This document shows positions 55,792 to 64,000 of a stretch of 64,000 nt of DNA, in pieces. The stretch is from [Clostridium] citroniae WAL-17108 (GTDB lineage: Bacteria; Bacillota; Clostridia; Lachnospirales; Lachnospiraceae). How positions within the stretch are numbered: the stretch's first letter is position 1; every line of letters starts with the position of its first letter. Position numbers and translations under genes: made by a program. Where the stretch lies: the NCBI RefSeq assembly GCF_000233455.1, contig NZ_JH376421.1, forward strand, positions 1 through 64,000. The letters run 5' to 3'. The notes below the pieces were generated by a model that searched no databases, was not told where the DNA came from, and saw nothing but the letters and a program-made list of their open reading frames with translations.

Positions 55792-56784
55792 CTATCTGCT
55801 CAGGACGGACTCGATCTTCTCAAGTTCATCCGGTTCAAATGCCAGATGGTCCAGAGCCGCCACATTGTCTTCCAGCTGTGCGGTGCTGCTTGCCCCTATG
55901 AGCACACTTGTCACCTCATTGCGCCGCAGGACCCATGCAAGTGCCATCTGGGCCAGGGTCTGTCCCCTTGAGGCGGCGATCTGGTTAAGTTCCCTGATCT
56001 TAACAAGGCTCTCCTCAGACAGATACCGTCCGCCTATGGTGTTCCCCTCCCTGGATGCCCGTGATCCCTCCGGCACGCCGGAAAGATACTTGTCTGTCAG
56101 CGCTCCCTGGGCCAATGGGCTGAAGCAGATGCACCCCACGCCTTCCCTGTCAAGAAGCTCCAGCAGGCCGTCCTCCACCCACCGCTCCAGCATATTGTAA
56201 CGCGGCTGGTGCAGCAGACATGGCGTGCCGTTGGCGCGGAGCATGGCAATTGCCTTTTCTGCTTCCGGGGCCTGATAATTGGATATGGCCACATACAGGG
56301 CTTTCCCCTGCCTCACCGCATCGGACAGCGCACCCATAGTCTCCTCCAGCGGCGTCTCCGGATCCGGGCGGTGATGGTAAAATACATCTACATAATCCAG
56401 TCCCATGCGCTTTAAGCTGGAATCCAGGCTTGCCATCAGGTATTTCCTGGAACCCCAGTTTCCATAGGGCCCCGGCCAGAAGTCATATCCCGCTTTGGTG
56501 GAAATGAACAGTTCATCTCTGTATCTTCCAAGATCCGATTTAAGGATGGCTCCAAAATTTTCTTCCGCCATTCCCCTGGCAGGGTGGCCGTAATTATTAG
56601 CCAGGTCAAAGTGGGTGATCCCCATATCAAATGCCCGGAATAAAATGTCCTTCTGCTCTTCCAGGGATTTCTCCAGGCCAAAATTCTGCCAAAGCCCCAG
56701 TGAGATCCTTGGCAGCAGGACACCGCTTCGGCCGCTGCGCTTATATTCCATAACTTCGTATCTGTTTCCCGCTGCTTTGTACAT
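55792..56784 (-). CDS. Aldo/keto reductase (YghZ/Kvbeta type)
   Basis: 330 residues. NADPH-dependent TIM barrel with the catalytic set visible as DLANNYGHP (Asp, Tyr), STKAGY (Lys) and a His in the VFYHHRPDP strand. Close in layout to E. coli YghZ, which reduces L-glyceraldehyde-3-phosphate and methylglyoxal. I prefer the ATG at 56784 after GGGG to the GTG at 56820, which overlaps the sirtuin gene. Natural substrate unknown. Confidence 0.87.
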   Translation of the reverse strand: MYKAAGNRYEVMEYKRSGRSGVLLPRISLGLWQNFGLEKSLEEQKDILFRAFDMGITHFDLANNYGHPARGMAEENFGAILKSDLGRYRDELFISTKAGYDFWPGPYGNWGSRKYLMASLDSSLKRMGLDYVDVFYHHRPDPETPLEETMGALSDAVRQGKALYVAISNYQAPEAEKAIAMLRANGTPCLLHQPRYNMLERWVEDGLLELLDREGVGCICFSPLAQGALTDKYLSGVPEGSRASREGNTIGGRYLSEESLVKIRELNQIAASRGQTLAQMALAWVLRRNEVTSVLIGASSTAQLEDNVAALDHLAFEPDELEKIESVLSR

Positions 56785-56816
56785 ATGATCTGCCCCTTTT
56801 CGTATTATACATTTAT

Positions 56817-57551
56817 TCACTCCAAAACCACTGCGCCCAGAACTTCCCCGATGCTGTCGCTGATAACCAGGTCAGCCTGGGAATCCCGTGAAGTGGCGCC
56901 TTTATTAATAAGCACCAGACGATTGCCCCGGTAATAATCAATAAGGCCTGCTGCCGGATATACCACCAAAGAAGTACCGCCGATAATAAGCATGTCCGCA
57001 TTACGTATATAGTCCACGGACTTTTGTAAGATCCGGTTGTCCAGCCCCTCCTCATACAGCACCACATCCGGCTTTACAGTGCCCCCGCAGCTGCATCGGG
57101 GGACTCCCTCACTGTTTATCACATGATCCAGCCCGTAAAATTCGCCGCATCTGGTACAATAATTCCTATGTACGGAGCCGTGAAGCTCCAAGACCTCTTT
57201 ACTTCCCGCCATCTGATGCAGCCCGTCAATGTTCTGTGTAATGACAGCCCTGAGTTTTCCCTGTTCCTCCAGTCTCGCCAGGGCCTGATGGGCTGCATTG
57301 GGCTTTGCATGGGTAAAAAGCATCCTGTCTTTGTAAAACCGGTAAAATTCCTCAGGATTGCGGACATAAAAGCTGTGGCTGATGATCGTCTCCGGCGGAT
57401 ACTTATACTGTTGGTTATACAAACCGTCCACACTCCGGAAATCCGGGATACCGCTCTCCGTGGATACCCCCGCACCGCCGAAAAACACAATGTTCCCGCT
57501 GGATTGGATCCAGTCCTTTAACTGCTGCCATTTTTCATTCATATGATCCAT
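56817..57551 (-). CDS. cobB: NAD-dependent protein deacylase, sirtuin (CobB/NpdA type)
   Basis: 244 residues. GAGVSTESGIPDFRS and TQNIDGLHQMAG motifs bind NAD and substrate; the catalytic His is in ELHGSVHRNYC; a four-Cys zinc site follows (CTRC then CSCG). It removes acyl groups from lysines using NAD. AGGAGG precedes the first ATG closely (57551); the ATG three codons later is an alternative. Confidence 0.92.
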   Translation of the reverse strand: MDHMNEKWQQLKDWIQSSGNIVFFGGAGVSTESGIPDFRSVDGLYNQQYKYPPETIISHSFYVRNPEEFYRFYKDRMLFTHAKPNAAHQALARLEEQGKLRAVITQNIDGLHQMAGSKEVLELHGSVHRNYCTRCGEFYGLDHVINSEGVPRCSCGGTVKPDVVLYEEGLDNRILQKSVDYIRNADMLIIGGTSLVVYPAAGLIDYYRGNRLVLINKGATSRDSQADLVISDSIGEVLGAVVLE

Positions 57552-57630
57552 GCCCCTCCTTTAATCATTATGGGATTTCAGTGACAATATAATTTAAGCA
57601 TGATATAAGACCTGAGCCACGGAATCTCCT

Positions 57631-58743
57631 TTACACTATCTCATCCAGGAAAATACCTTCCAACGGCCTGATATATCTGCACCAGAAGGGCGGCTCTGTC
57701 CCATCCTCCTCCAAGATCCCGTCCAGCGGCATGTATCCAAACAGCCAGGAAGCCAGCTGGTCTACGGTGATATCCAGCACCTCTGTGGACATGAGGCAGT
57801 TCCCGCTGCCGCCCGGCCTGCCAGATTCCTGTTCGTGGACCGGAGATGTCCGGTCCAGGGATGAACTATCCATATCAAGCTTCCAGCGCCATAAACCGTC
57901 ATTTTCTTTTATGAGGCGGTCGTGGATCCTTACCAAGACTTCCATCCGCGGGCAGGGGCATTCCTCATTTAAAGATATGGGCTCTGCCATGGCCGTCACA
58001 TCCGTAATGCGCGCCATGATCCCGGGATCCTTTTTCCGGCCTGATTCTGCGGGACGGAGCCATTCTTCCCTGTCGCTGTAGAGAAATCTCTGTTCCTGTT
58101 TGCGGATCCCCCAGAACGCCTGAAGAGCCGCCAATTCCCTCTGAGAATCCAGCCATCCCCACACATGTCCGTCCTCGCTGTCAAGCTCTGCCTGAAGCAT
58201 GTCCAGGTACGCCTTGTCCCTCAGCCCATAGACCTGGAACCGTGCGTCCAGCCAGCGGTTCATCCATTGAGACAACCACTCCGCCTCGGGACCATCCAGG
58301 CGCAGTTCCACCTTCTCCCCGGCCGGACCGTCATCTCCCAGCTCCCATAACGGCTGGTCAAACACATAGGTAAACCCAAACGGCCTGTAGATATCCGGGG
58401 ATGCGGGCATGAGGTAGCAGAACGGCTCTCTGCTGTCATGCATATCCTGAAGCATTTTCACCAGAACATCCCTCATATGCCCCTGATGACGGCTGGAGGC
58501 AGCGGTGGCAACCCCCACGATATAAGACAGCCTGTACCGCCGCCCCCTGACCATTACCGTATAGGGATTCAGATGGGCCATGGTGAGGATGGAGCCACTC
58601 CCATCCTCCTTTACCAGCACCCTGCTGCCAGGCAGTTTTTTATTAAAATAATACCCCAGGAATGCCTGGGAATCCTCGGGAAATGCCTCCTGCCAGAGGG
58701 GGAGACATTTTCCATATTCTTCCTGTCCTAAATAGCGGATCAT
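57631..58743 (-). CDS. GNAT-family N-acetyltransferase, Eis-like
   Basis: 370 residues. The N-terminal GNAT domain has the acetyl-CoA loop around VGVATAASSRHQGHMRDVL (in part) and the PASPDIYRPFGF segment typical of the Eis/Acetyltransf_9 group; a long C-terminal sterol-carrier-like region follows. The start overlaps the DUF2156 gene stop (ATGA), so the two products are co-translated. Substrate unknown; Eis-type enzymes acetylate amines. Confidence 0.8.
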   Translation of the reverse strand: MIRYLGQEEYGKCLPLWQEAFPEDSQAFLGYYFNKKLPGSRVLVKEDGSGSILTMAHLNPYTVMVRGRRYRLSYIVGVATAASSRHQGHMRDVLVKMLQDMHDSREPFCYLMPASPDIYRPFGFTYVFDQPLWELGDDGPAGEKVELRLDGPEAEWLSQWMNRWLDARFQVYGLRDKAYLDMLQAELDSEDGHVWGWLDSQRELAALQAFWGIRKQEQRFLYSDREEWLRPAESGRKKDPGIMARITDVTAMAEPISLNEECPCPRMEVLVRIHDRLIKENDGLWRWKLDMDSSSLDRTSPVHEQESGRPGGSGNCLMSTEVLDITVDQLASWLFGYMPLDGILEEDGTEPPFWCRYIRPLEGIFLDEIV

Positions 58744-59651
58744 CGTTTCCTCACCATATACTTTCTTGCAAATCCAACCGGATTATAGCTCATCTTTGCC
58801 TTCCTAAGGCCCTCCATCCCCACATCATCCTCACGGTTCACCAGCGCTGCATCCGGGAACTCATTAACAAGGAACTGCTGGTTGATGAACTGGTAAAGCC
58901 CTTTGATATCCGGGTTGGCTTTCTCAATATGAATCACAGCCATATTCTCCCTCTCGTTCATGCTTCCAATGGTAAATGCCTCCATCTGCCCGTCCACATA
59001 AACAGCAGCCATACGCACGCATAGGCTGGAGCAGTTCTTAAGGATCTCATGGATACCGGCTACCTCGTACTCCAGGGAATCCTCCAGAACATCCCCATCT
59101 GCCTTCTGCCGCCTCCACCGCTCCATAAATTCCCAGACCTGGTGCCTGTCCGAGCAGCAGAGTCTCCTGTATTCATACCTGCCCTCATACTCCCGTTTGA
59201 AGGCGTTTAAATGATTCTTTTTCTTATGGAGTTTCTTACCGGACAAGGTCCTCATGGCCTCCCCGTCATACAGGTAGTCCTTCAGGTCCACCTGCTCCTC
59301 CACCTCATATTCCCTGGGGTCCAGTCCCAGGTACTGCACCGCTTCCTCGTCAGCCAGGGCAATATAAAAGGGCTTGTGGATCACTGTGGCAAAATACTCC
59401 TCCAGCTGGTGAAAGAAATAAGGCAGGTCCTCCTCCCTGCACATGGGCATGGCGGTAGAAGTCTGCCCGTCCCGTTCCATGAGCCACAGAACTGCCCTGT
59501 CCTCACTTACGGCGCATTTTACATGATAGTAGTCCTTCCAGAGAAAGCAGTCCAAAAACACACTGTCACACGTCTTATTGGGCCTGAGTCCGTAAAACGG
59601 CCTGAGCCTGTCAATATCTTCGGCCACAACCGGCTTAAATTCCAAATCCAT
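58740..59651 (-). CDS. DUF2156 (LPG_synthase C-like) protein
   Basis: 303 residues. It has the twin-GNAT DUF2156 layout: FLDCFLWKDYYHVK, then LSGKKLHKKKNHLNAFKREY (in part) with a basic cluster, then a second GNAT-like half. The domain is shared with the aminoacyl-transferase part of lysyl-phosphatidylglycerol synthases but here lacks any membrane part. The ATG at 59651 has GAGG 6 nt upstream; an in-frame ATG at 59669 does not. Coupled to the Eis-like gene. Function unknown. Confidence 0.8.
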   Translation of the reverse strand: MDLEFKPVVAEDIDRLRPFYGLRPNKTCDSVFLDCFLWKDYYHVKCAVSEDRAVLWLMERDGQTSTAMPMCREEDLPYFFHQLEEYFATVIHKPFYIALADEEAVQYLGLDPREYEVEEQVDLKDYLYDGEAMRTLSGKKLHKKKNHLNAFKREYEGRYEYRRLCCSDRHQVWEFMERWRRQKADGDVLEDSLEYEVAGIHEILKNCSSLCVRMAAVYVDGQMEAFTIGSMNERENMAVIHIEKANPDIKGLYQFINQQFLVNEFPDAALVNREDDVGMEGLRKAKMSYNPVGFARKYMVRKR

Positions 59652-59746
59652 AGCGTACCTCTTTTCCATTTATCTGCTGTTAGTATACCATATTTTCAAA
59701 TCTTGAAACAAGGTTTTTAAAAAATGGAACCCTTCCGGGAAAAGGA

Positions 59747-59790
59747 CAGGAACTTAGCCTCAGAGGCAGGTCCCTGAGTCTAAGTTCCTG
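59747..59790 (-). terminator. Terminator of the LysM-protein gene
   Basis: Perfect 11-bp arms (59747-59757 and 59780-59790) with runs of A (59740-59743) and T (59791-59798) outside, so it can act on both strands. It lies 45 bp past the LysM gene stop. Confidence 0.75.
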
Positions 59791-59834
59791 ATTTTTTTCC
59801 TTTGTGAGCCGCCTGTTTTCTGCCAACAGCCAGT

Positions 59835-61445
59835 CTAACTTTGGGCGATCTCTTTTACGAGAAGCAGCCTCTGCCCCCTTTTCACCTGGTCGTCTGCCAG
59901 TTCGTTGGTGGAAATAATGGTCCCCACAGTTGTGTGGAACTTTTTGGCAATGTCCCACAGCGTGTCATCGGGCTGTACGATATAGCCTACAATACCCGGC
60001 AGCTCCTGGAGTTTCTGAAGATCCATGGGTGTTACGGTGGCCCCGGTGATCACAGGCTCCCGTACGGGCTGAAGTACCAGGAAATCCAGGGCAATGACTG
60101 CTTTTACTTCTACCATATCCCCGCCCATCATCACTGCGCTGAGCTGTTCCAGGCCTGCATCCAGCTGGTACACACTGTCCTCGCGGATGCCTCTGGCCTC
60201 CGCCGTGCAGCGGAAGGGAACCTGTTCCACGGAGGATTGGACCGGGGATGTATCGTCACTGGTAAGATAAAGGAGGGTGATCTCCAGGACGCCGTCTATC
60301 TGAAGGCAGTCCTCCCCCACTTCCACATCATCCAGCTTGATGGTTCCTTCGTTGTGGCAAATCTGGAGGATGCGCTCTGCCTGAGGCAGTTTCAGTTTTT
60401 CCGCCACCTTGGATTTGCACATGTTTCTGGTGAGGATCTGGTCAAAACACGCTTCGGCCCGGGTGAGTTCGATCTCCCGGTTATTGGAGTACATGTCGCT
60501 TAGAAGTTCTACCTCCTCCTCCTCGTAGAGCTTGATATCCAGTTCCAGTACTGCATCCACGTCCATTTCGCGCATTTCCCCGTCATAATCCGGCTTGGCT
60601 TCTATGTCTTTGTGGGCCAGACGGACCGTGACCATGGGGATCTGCTCCTCCTTCACATCGCTCATATCCATATCGCCGGAAAACGGCATGGTCTCTTCCA
60701 GCCACTGCATGGGCATGTTTTCATCCTCGGCGCTGTAGATCACAAACACACTCAGCTCACCGTCCAGGTGAAGCCGCCCGTCCAAAGGTTTGGCAGTCAC
60801 GTCACGCAGCTTCATTTCCCGCCACAGCAGCTGTCCTATATTGGGTTTTCCTCCCGTCAGGCTCAGTTCTTCCTTGATCCTGTATGTATCCTTGCGGCGG
60901 ACCGCAATAGCGGCTGCGTCAGCCGTGCGTTTCAGGGTCTCCACCTGGACCTGGCCCGATGCGTCTGTATCGGACAGACCGGGACCGGCTCCACGGCTGC
61001 CTGTCTCCAGGTTTACATCCACTGCCGCTTCCACGTCCCTCAAAGTTTCCACCCGAACCTGCAGGGTGATGATGGCCTGGACCCCCAGTTTCCTGGAATT
61101 GATCATATCTGTATTCAGGTCCTCCAGCATCCAGTTAAGGCCCACATAGTCCTTTTCCTCCAGGCCCGGCACATTTACTACCTCCTCAAAGGGGATATTG
61201 CCGCCCAGGGTCTGAAGTCCGCCTGTCTCCCTACGGTAAAGGACCTGGAATTCCAATTTTCCCTTTACCGCAACCTTGTCTCCCTGATTTTTTACTGTCT
61301 CGATCTGTATCTCCCCGGTGTCCAGCATCACCTGTTCCATATCGTCCATGGTGTCTGGCACAATGAAGTCATCATCCAGTGTAATCTGTGTTGTTACATT
61401 TCCCTTCCATTGGTTCATATGTATCTGCTTCTTTATTAATTCCAT
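59835..61445 (-). CDS. DUF3794 (SPOCS) and LysM domain protein, spore coat/envelope type
   Basis: 536 residues. Repeated DUF3794/SPOCS beta-rich modules fill most of the chain (about 30-470) and a single LysM domain ends it (about 485-532: YIVQPDDTLWDIAKKF). This is the layout of SafA/SpoVID-related spore assembly proteins of clostridia. LysM should bind peptidoglycan or cortex. No signal peptide, consistent with mother-cell synthesis. ATG at 61445 follows AGGTG, which is part of a terminator-like hairpin. Confidence 0.85.
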   Translation of the reverse strand: MELIKKQIHMNQWKGNVTTQITLDDDFIVPDTMDDMEQVMLDTGEIQIETVKNQGDKVAVKGKLEFQVLYRRETGGLQTLGGNIPFEEVVNVPGLEEKDYVGLNWMLEDLNTDMINSRKLGVQAIITLQVRVETLRDVEAAVDVNLETGSRGAGPGLSDTDASGQVQVETLKRTADAAAIAVRRKDTYRIKEELSLTGGKPNIGQLLWREMKLRDVTAKPLDGRLHLDGELSVFVIYSAEDENMPMQWLEETMPFSGDMDMSDVKEEQIPMVTVRLAHKDIEAKPDYDGEMREMDVDAVLELDIKLYEEEEVELLSDMYSNNREIELTRAEACFDQILTRNMCKSKVAEKLKLPQAERILQICHNEGTIKLDDVEVGEDCLQIDGVLEITLLYLTSDDTSPVQSSVEQVPFRCTAEARGIREDSVYQLDAGLEQLSAVMMGGDMVEVKAVIALDFLVLQPVREPVITGATVTPMDLQKLQELPGIVGYIVQPDDTLWDIAKKFHTTVGTIISTNELADDQVKRGQRLLLVKEIAQS

Positions 61446-61501
61446 AAAAAACACCTGCCATCTCTCATAGTCTTTTAGAAAATCTATGCGGACAGCAGGT
61501 G
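61446..61501 (-). terminator. Terminator/attenuator hairpin that contains the next gene's ribosome site
   Basis: CACCTGC (61452-61458) pairs with GCAGGTG (61495-61501), with an inner CATAG/CTATG stem. On the minus strand the stem is followed by UUUUUU (61446-61451) directly before the LysM gene ATG. The 3' arm GCAGGTG is that gene's only ribosome binding site. Confidence 0.6.
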
Positions 61502-61516
61502 GTTTATGCTTATATC

Positions 61517-62398
61517 TTATGATTCATCATATTCATCCATAAAATGATGGCGGACTCCCTTTGCAACATATCCCAGACAGGCGTCCAGATTGATATTCTC
61601 CACACTCTTCATGATATTGGAATCCACAAAGGGGCTGTTCTTTCGCAGGGAGCGTATCAGTTCCTTCATCTCCTGCCGCTTGGACGTGTGTACGATATCA
61701 GCGGCCGCCCCATCCATTCCCCCGGCGGCCTGCTCCCTGGCAATCTGCTCTGTAAACCGGCAGGCGCACTGGAGGAAATGCAGGCCGTTGCAGGATCTCC
61801 ACGCCAGTATATCCTCCTCCTTCACATAGTACAGGGGCCGGATCAGCTCCATGCCCTCAAAATTGGTACTGTGGAGCTTGGGCATCATGGTATTGATCTG
61901 CCCTCCGTAGAGGATCCCCATAAGGATGGTCTCAATCACATCATCAAAATGGTGGCCCAGGGCAATCTTGTTGCATCCCAGCTCCCTGGCATGGGAGTAC
62001 AGGTATCCCCGGCGCATCCGGGCGCAGAGATAACAGGGGGACTGATCCACATCCACCACAATATCAAAAATATCAGCGTCAAATATGCGGATGGGAATGT
62101 TCATAAGGGCTGCATTGTCCTGGATCATCCTTCTGTTATCAGGATGATAACCCGGATCCATGACAATAAACTCCAGGTCAAACTCCGTATCACTCTGGCG
62201 TTTTAACTGCTGGAGGCATTTGGCCAGTAGCATGGAGTCCTTTCCCCCGGAAATGCAGACAGCCACTTTGTCCCCGTCCTGTATCATCTTATAATCCTGC
62301 AGCCCCTTTACAAAGGGGCGCCAGATCTCCTTGCGGAACTGCTTGATGATGCTCCGCTCTATATTTACATGTGGTGCTTCATTCTTTTTATCTGCCAT
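61517..62398 (-). CDS. TtcA-like tRNA thiolation family ATPase
   Basis: 293 residues. PP-loop SGGKDS (50-55) for adenylation, and CYLC (C122, C125) as in TtcA, which thiolates cytidine 32 of tRNA with an Fe-S cluster. The second cysteine motif, normally CXXC, is CNGLHFLQCAC here (C202, C210, C212), so cluster ligation or substrate may differ. Probably acts on tRNA, but the exact product is uncertain. Confidence 0.8.
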   Translation of the reverse strand: MADKKNEAPHVNIERSIIKQFRKEIWRPFVKGLQDYKMIQDGDKVAVCISGGKDSMLLAKCLQQLKRQSDTEFDLEFIVMDPGYHPDNRRMIQDNAALMNIPIRIFDADIFDIVVDVDQSPCYLCARMRRGYLYSHARELGCNKIALGHHFDDVIETILMGILYGGQINTMMPKLHSTNFEGMELIRPLYYVKEEDILAWRSCNGLHFLQCACRFTEQIAREQAAGGMDGAAADIVHTSKRQEMKELIRSLRKNSPFVDSNIMKSVENINLDACLGYVAKGVRHHFMDEYDES

Positions 62399-62441
62399 GT
62401 TTTCTCCGTGTATCCTCCCAGTGCCCCTTTGCTGTGCGGCG

Positions 62442-63101
62442 TTATACTTTGCCGCCGGCGCTGTTCTTTTCCACCAGTGCGTCCTTCAGCAGGGCCATCT
62501 CTTTTTCCATCTGCTCCAGACGGTATTTCATATCCTCATATTCTTCCAAAGTAAGGCTTCTTTTATTCTTGGGTATGGTGACCCCATCCTTTTTCACAGG
62601 ACGGGCAGGGATCCCCACCGCGGTCACATTGTCCTCCAGGGGTTTTAAAAGCACTGCGTTGGCGGCAATGGTACAGTTATCCCCCACCTCAAAAGCGCCC
62701 AGGATCTTGGCGCCTGCTCCCACCATGACATTGTTGCCCAGAGTGGGGTGGCGCTTTCCCTTTTTTGTTCCCACGCCCCCCAGGGTAACTCCCTGGTAGA
62801 TGGTACAGTTATCCCCTACCACGGTGGTCTCTCCGATCACCACTCCTGATCCGTGGTCAATAAGGATGCCATGGCCCAGCTGTGCGCCGGGGTGTATTTC
62901 GATTAAGGTAAAAAAACGCGCGATCTGGGAAATAAGCCTTGCGATAAAATACATCCTGTGCTTATAAAACCAGTGGGCAAACCTGTGCCATATCAGCGCG
63001 TGGACTCCCTGGTAGAGAAGAAACACCTCCAGGGCATTGCGGGCAGCGGGGTCACGTTCCTGTACGGCTTTAATATCAAGCCAGATATCTTTGAATATCA
63101 T
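62442..63101 (-). CDS. cysE: Serine O-acetyltransferase
   Basis: 219 residues. Short N-terminal helical domain and left-handed beta-helix hexapeptide repeats (IHPGAQLGHGILIDHGSGVV, in part; the catalytic His-Asp pair lies here). It acetylates L-serine with acetyl-CoA, the first step to cysteine. The short form lacks the long N-terminal extension of enterobacterial CysE, as is usual in Firmicutes. No T-box or other leader element is recognisable in the short upstream region. Confidence 0.92.
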   Translation of the reverse strand: MIFKDIWLDIKAVQERDPAARNALEVFLLYQGVHALIWHRFAHWFYKHRMYFIARLISQIARFFTLIEIHPGAQLGHGILIDHGSGVVIGETTVVGDNCTIYQGVTLGGVGTKKGKRHPTLGNNVMVGAGAKILGAFEVGDNCTIAANAVLLKPLEDNVTAVGIPARPVKKDGVTIPKNKRSLTLEEYEDMKYRLEQMEKEMALLKDALVEKNSAGGKV

Positions 63102-63218
63102 AGTTATACTCCACCCTCTCTTTTACGAGTTAAAACATTGCAACGGTAATACGACATTTGCTGAAAATATTAAGTATCGTATAGTATAGCATATGATATT
63201 CAAATTAAAAAGAACTTT

Positions 63219-63644
63219 TTATTGGAATACGACAGGATTTTCCAAATACTCCGTCTTGATCACAATAAATGGAAAAGATTGTTCGGTCCCGGCATTCTCC
63301 CCTTTTTCCGGCCCTTTTAACTCGGTGTTGATGACAATGGAATTGTCGGTGAGATACAGATCATTGACGCTGATGCTGTATCCGCCTGTGGGCTGGACGC
63401 CGTAACCCACCGCTATGTACAGGTTCTGTTCATCGCTGTACGTAAGCTTAAAGGGCTGCTGCTGCTTTTCCGCAATCAGCTTTTTCAGTTCATCCGGTAC
63501 ATCCATGTCGCCGGCCACTGTAAAATCCAGGTCCCGGACCTTATCACCGTTATCTTTTGAAGCGGAACAGCCGGCCAGCCACAGGGTAGCGGCAATGAGC
63601 GTCAGCAGCACCAGGTACATCTTACCTTTCATTTTACCTTTCAT
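63219..63644 (-). CDS. PrcB-domain lipoprotein
   Basis: 141 residues. Signal peptide with lipobox LAGC (Cys26), then a small domain resembling the PrcB C-terminal domain (NLYIAVGYGVQPTGGYSISV, in part). In Treponema, PrcB modulates the PrtP protease complex; in Firmicutes the role of such lipoproteins is unknown. The GGGAGG ribosome site sits in the 3' arm of the ilvE terminator. Confidence 0.7.
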   Translation of the reverse strand: MKGKMKGKMYLVLLTLIAATLWLAGCSASKDNGDKVRDLDFTVAGDMDVPDELKKLIAEKQQQPFKLTYSDEQNLYIAVGYGVQPTGGYSISVNDLYLTDNSIVINTELKGPEKGENAGTEQSFPFIVIKTEYLENPVVFQ

Positions 63645-63650
63645 ATGAAT

Positions 63651-63700
63651 AAAACCTCCCGGAATCTATGATACGATTACTATCAATATATTCCGGGAGG
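63651..63700 (-). terminator. Terminator of ilvE overlapping the lipoprotein ribosome site
   Basis: Perfect 11-bp arms (63655-63665 and 63690-63700) followed on the minus strand by UUUU (63651-63654). It is 23 bp past the ilvE stop. Its 3' arm ends in GGGAGG, the ribosome site of the next gene. Confidence 0.75.
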
Positions 63701-63723
63701 CTATGAATATGCGTGGAAACGTC

Positions 63724-64000
63724 TTATACGATTTTTCTGATCCAGCCCTCAGGCGCTTCAATGGTTCCCATCTGGATACCGGTAAGGGTTTCATAGAGCT
63801 TCTTGGTAACAGGTCCCATCTCGTCCATTCCGCTTGGGAAGCAGATTTCCTTTCCATGGTCCACGATCTTGCCCACAGGGGAAATGACAGCGGCTGTTCC
63901 GCAAAGTCCGCACTCGGCAAAGTTCTCAAGCTCAGCCAGTTTAACCGGTCTCTGAGTCACCTTAAGGCCCAGATAGTGCTCTGCCACATAGACCAGGGAA
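63724..64000 (-). CDS. ilvE: Branched-chain amino acid aminotransferase, C-terminal part (5' end outside window)
   Basis: 92 residues visible; the frame stays open to the window edge. FAECGLCGTAAVISPVGKI (in part) matches the C-terminal PLP-phosphate loop of fold-type IV branched-chain aminotransferases, and the end (MGTIEAPEGWIRKI) fits too. It interconverts Leu, Ile and Val with their 2-keto acids. A GTG at 63987 is internal, not a start. Confidence 0.88.
   Translation of the reverse strand, partial: SLVYVAEHYLGLKVTQRPVKLAELENFAECGLCGTAAVISPVGKIVDHGKEICFPSGMDEMGPVTKKLYETLTGIQMGTIEAPEGWIRKIV

Noticed and set aside
63102..63218. Possible T-box leader upstream of cysE
   Set aside because: The space to the next gene is only about 115 bp and shows no T-box sequence or specifier-like stem.

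Overview
The window looks like a chromosomal stretch of an anaerobic, spore-forming Firmicute of the Lachnospiraceae, with the Enterocloster/Lachnoclostridium group as my best guess. This is inferred from the gene content: a V-type ATP synthase operon, the rpsF-ssb-rpsR operon followed by a DUF951 gene, a DUF3794/LysM spore-coat-type protein, a CD1871A-type CXXC micro-protein, and strong AGGAGG ribosome binding sites. I saw no rRNA, tRNA or CRISPR array. The only mobile-element trace is the 3' end of an IS110-type transposase at the left edge.

Layout. 0-4.6 kb: IS110 remnant, then a sucrose unit (LacI-type regulator, sucrose PTS EIIBC, GH32 sucrose-6-phosphate hydrolase) with a textbook operator pair. 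4.6-6.4 kb: FCD-type GntR regulator and a Sua5/YwlC tRNA-modification enzyme. 6.5-14.1 kb: a divergent catabolic island. On the minus strand are a sodium:solute symporter, a DauR/YheO-type regulator, an N-acyl-D-amino-acid deacylase homologue, a KDG kinase and a KDPG aldolase. On the plus strand are a D-threonine aldolase/D-serine dehydratase-fold PLP enzyme and a RidA protein. Taken together these steps could convert N-acetyl-D-glucosaminate (or a related N-acyl 2-amino-2-deoxy-aldonate) to pyruvate and glyceraldehyde-3-phosphate; this is the most interesting system in the window. 14.2-16.1 kb: a redox cassette (TlpA lipoprotein, CXXC micro-protein, membrane 4Fe-4S protein). 16.3-25.0 kb: a complete nine-gene V-ATPase operon whose rotor protein carries the Na+-type ligand set.

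25.5-30.0 kb: RND efflux pump and adaptor. 30.1-37.7 kb: a dipeptide-type ABC importer co-transcribed, through 4-nt overlaps, with an acetamidase/formamidase and a LysR regulator. 38.0-41.6 kb: a COG3964 deacetylase-type amidohydrolase plus GntP permease with a divergent LysR. 41.7-49.5 kb: a second peptide ABC importer with an M20 dipeptidase and a GntR regulator. 49.8-54.0 kb: an L-2-amino-thiazoline-4-carboxylate hydrolase homologue, peptidase T, an orphan MtaA-like URO-D-family protein and an orphan ureidoglycine aminohydrolase. 54.3-64.0 kb: core genes (S18, SSB, S6, DUF951), an aldo/keto reductase, a sirtuin, a coupled GNAT/DUF2156 pair, a LysM protein, a TtcA-like protein, serine acetyltransferase, a PrcB-like lipoprotein and the 3' end of ilvE.

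A recurring theme is a dedicated transporter coupled to a hydrolase of N-acyl or amide bonds and a local regulator. This suggests a scavenger of modified amino acids, amino-sugar acids and peptides. All functional assignments come from reading motifs in the sequence; no database search was run.
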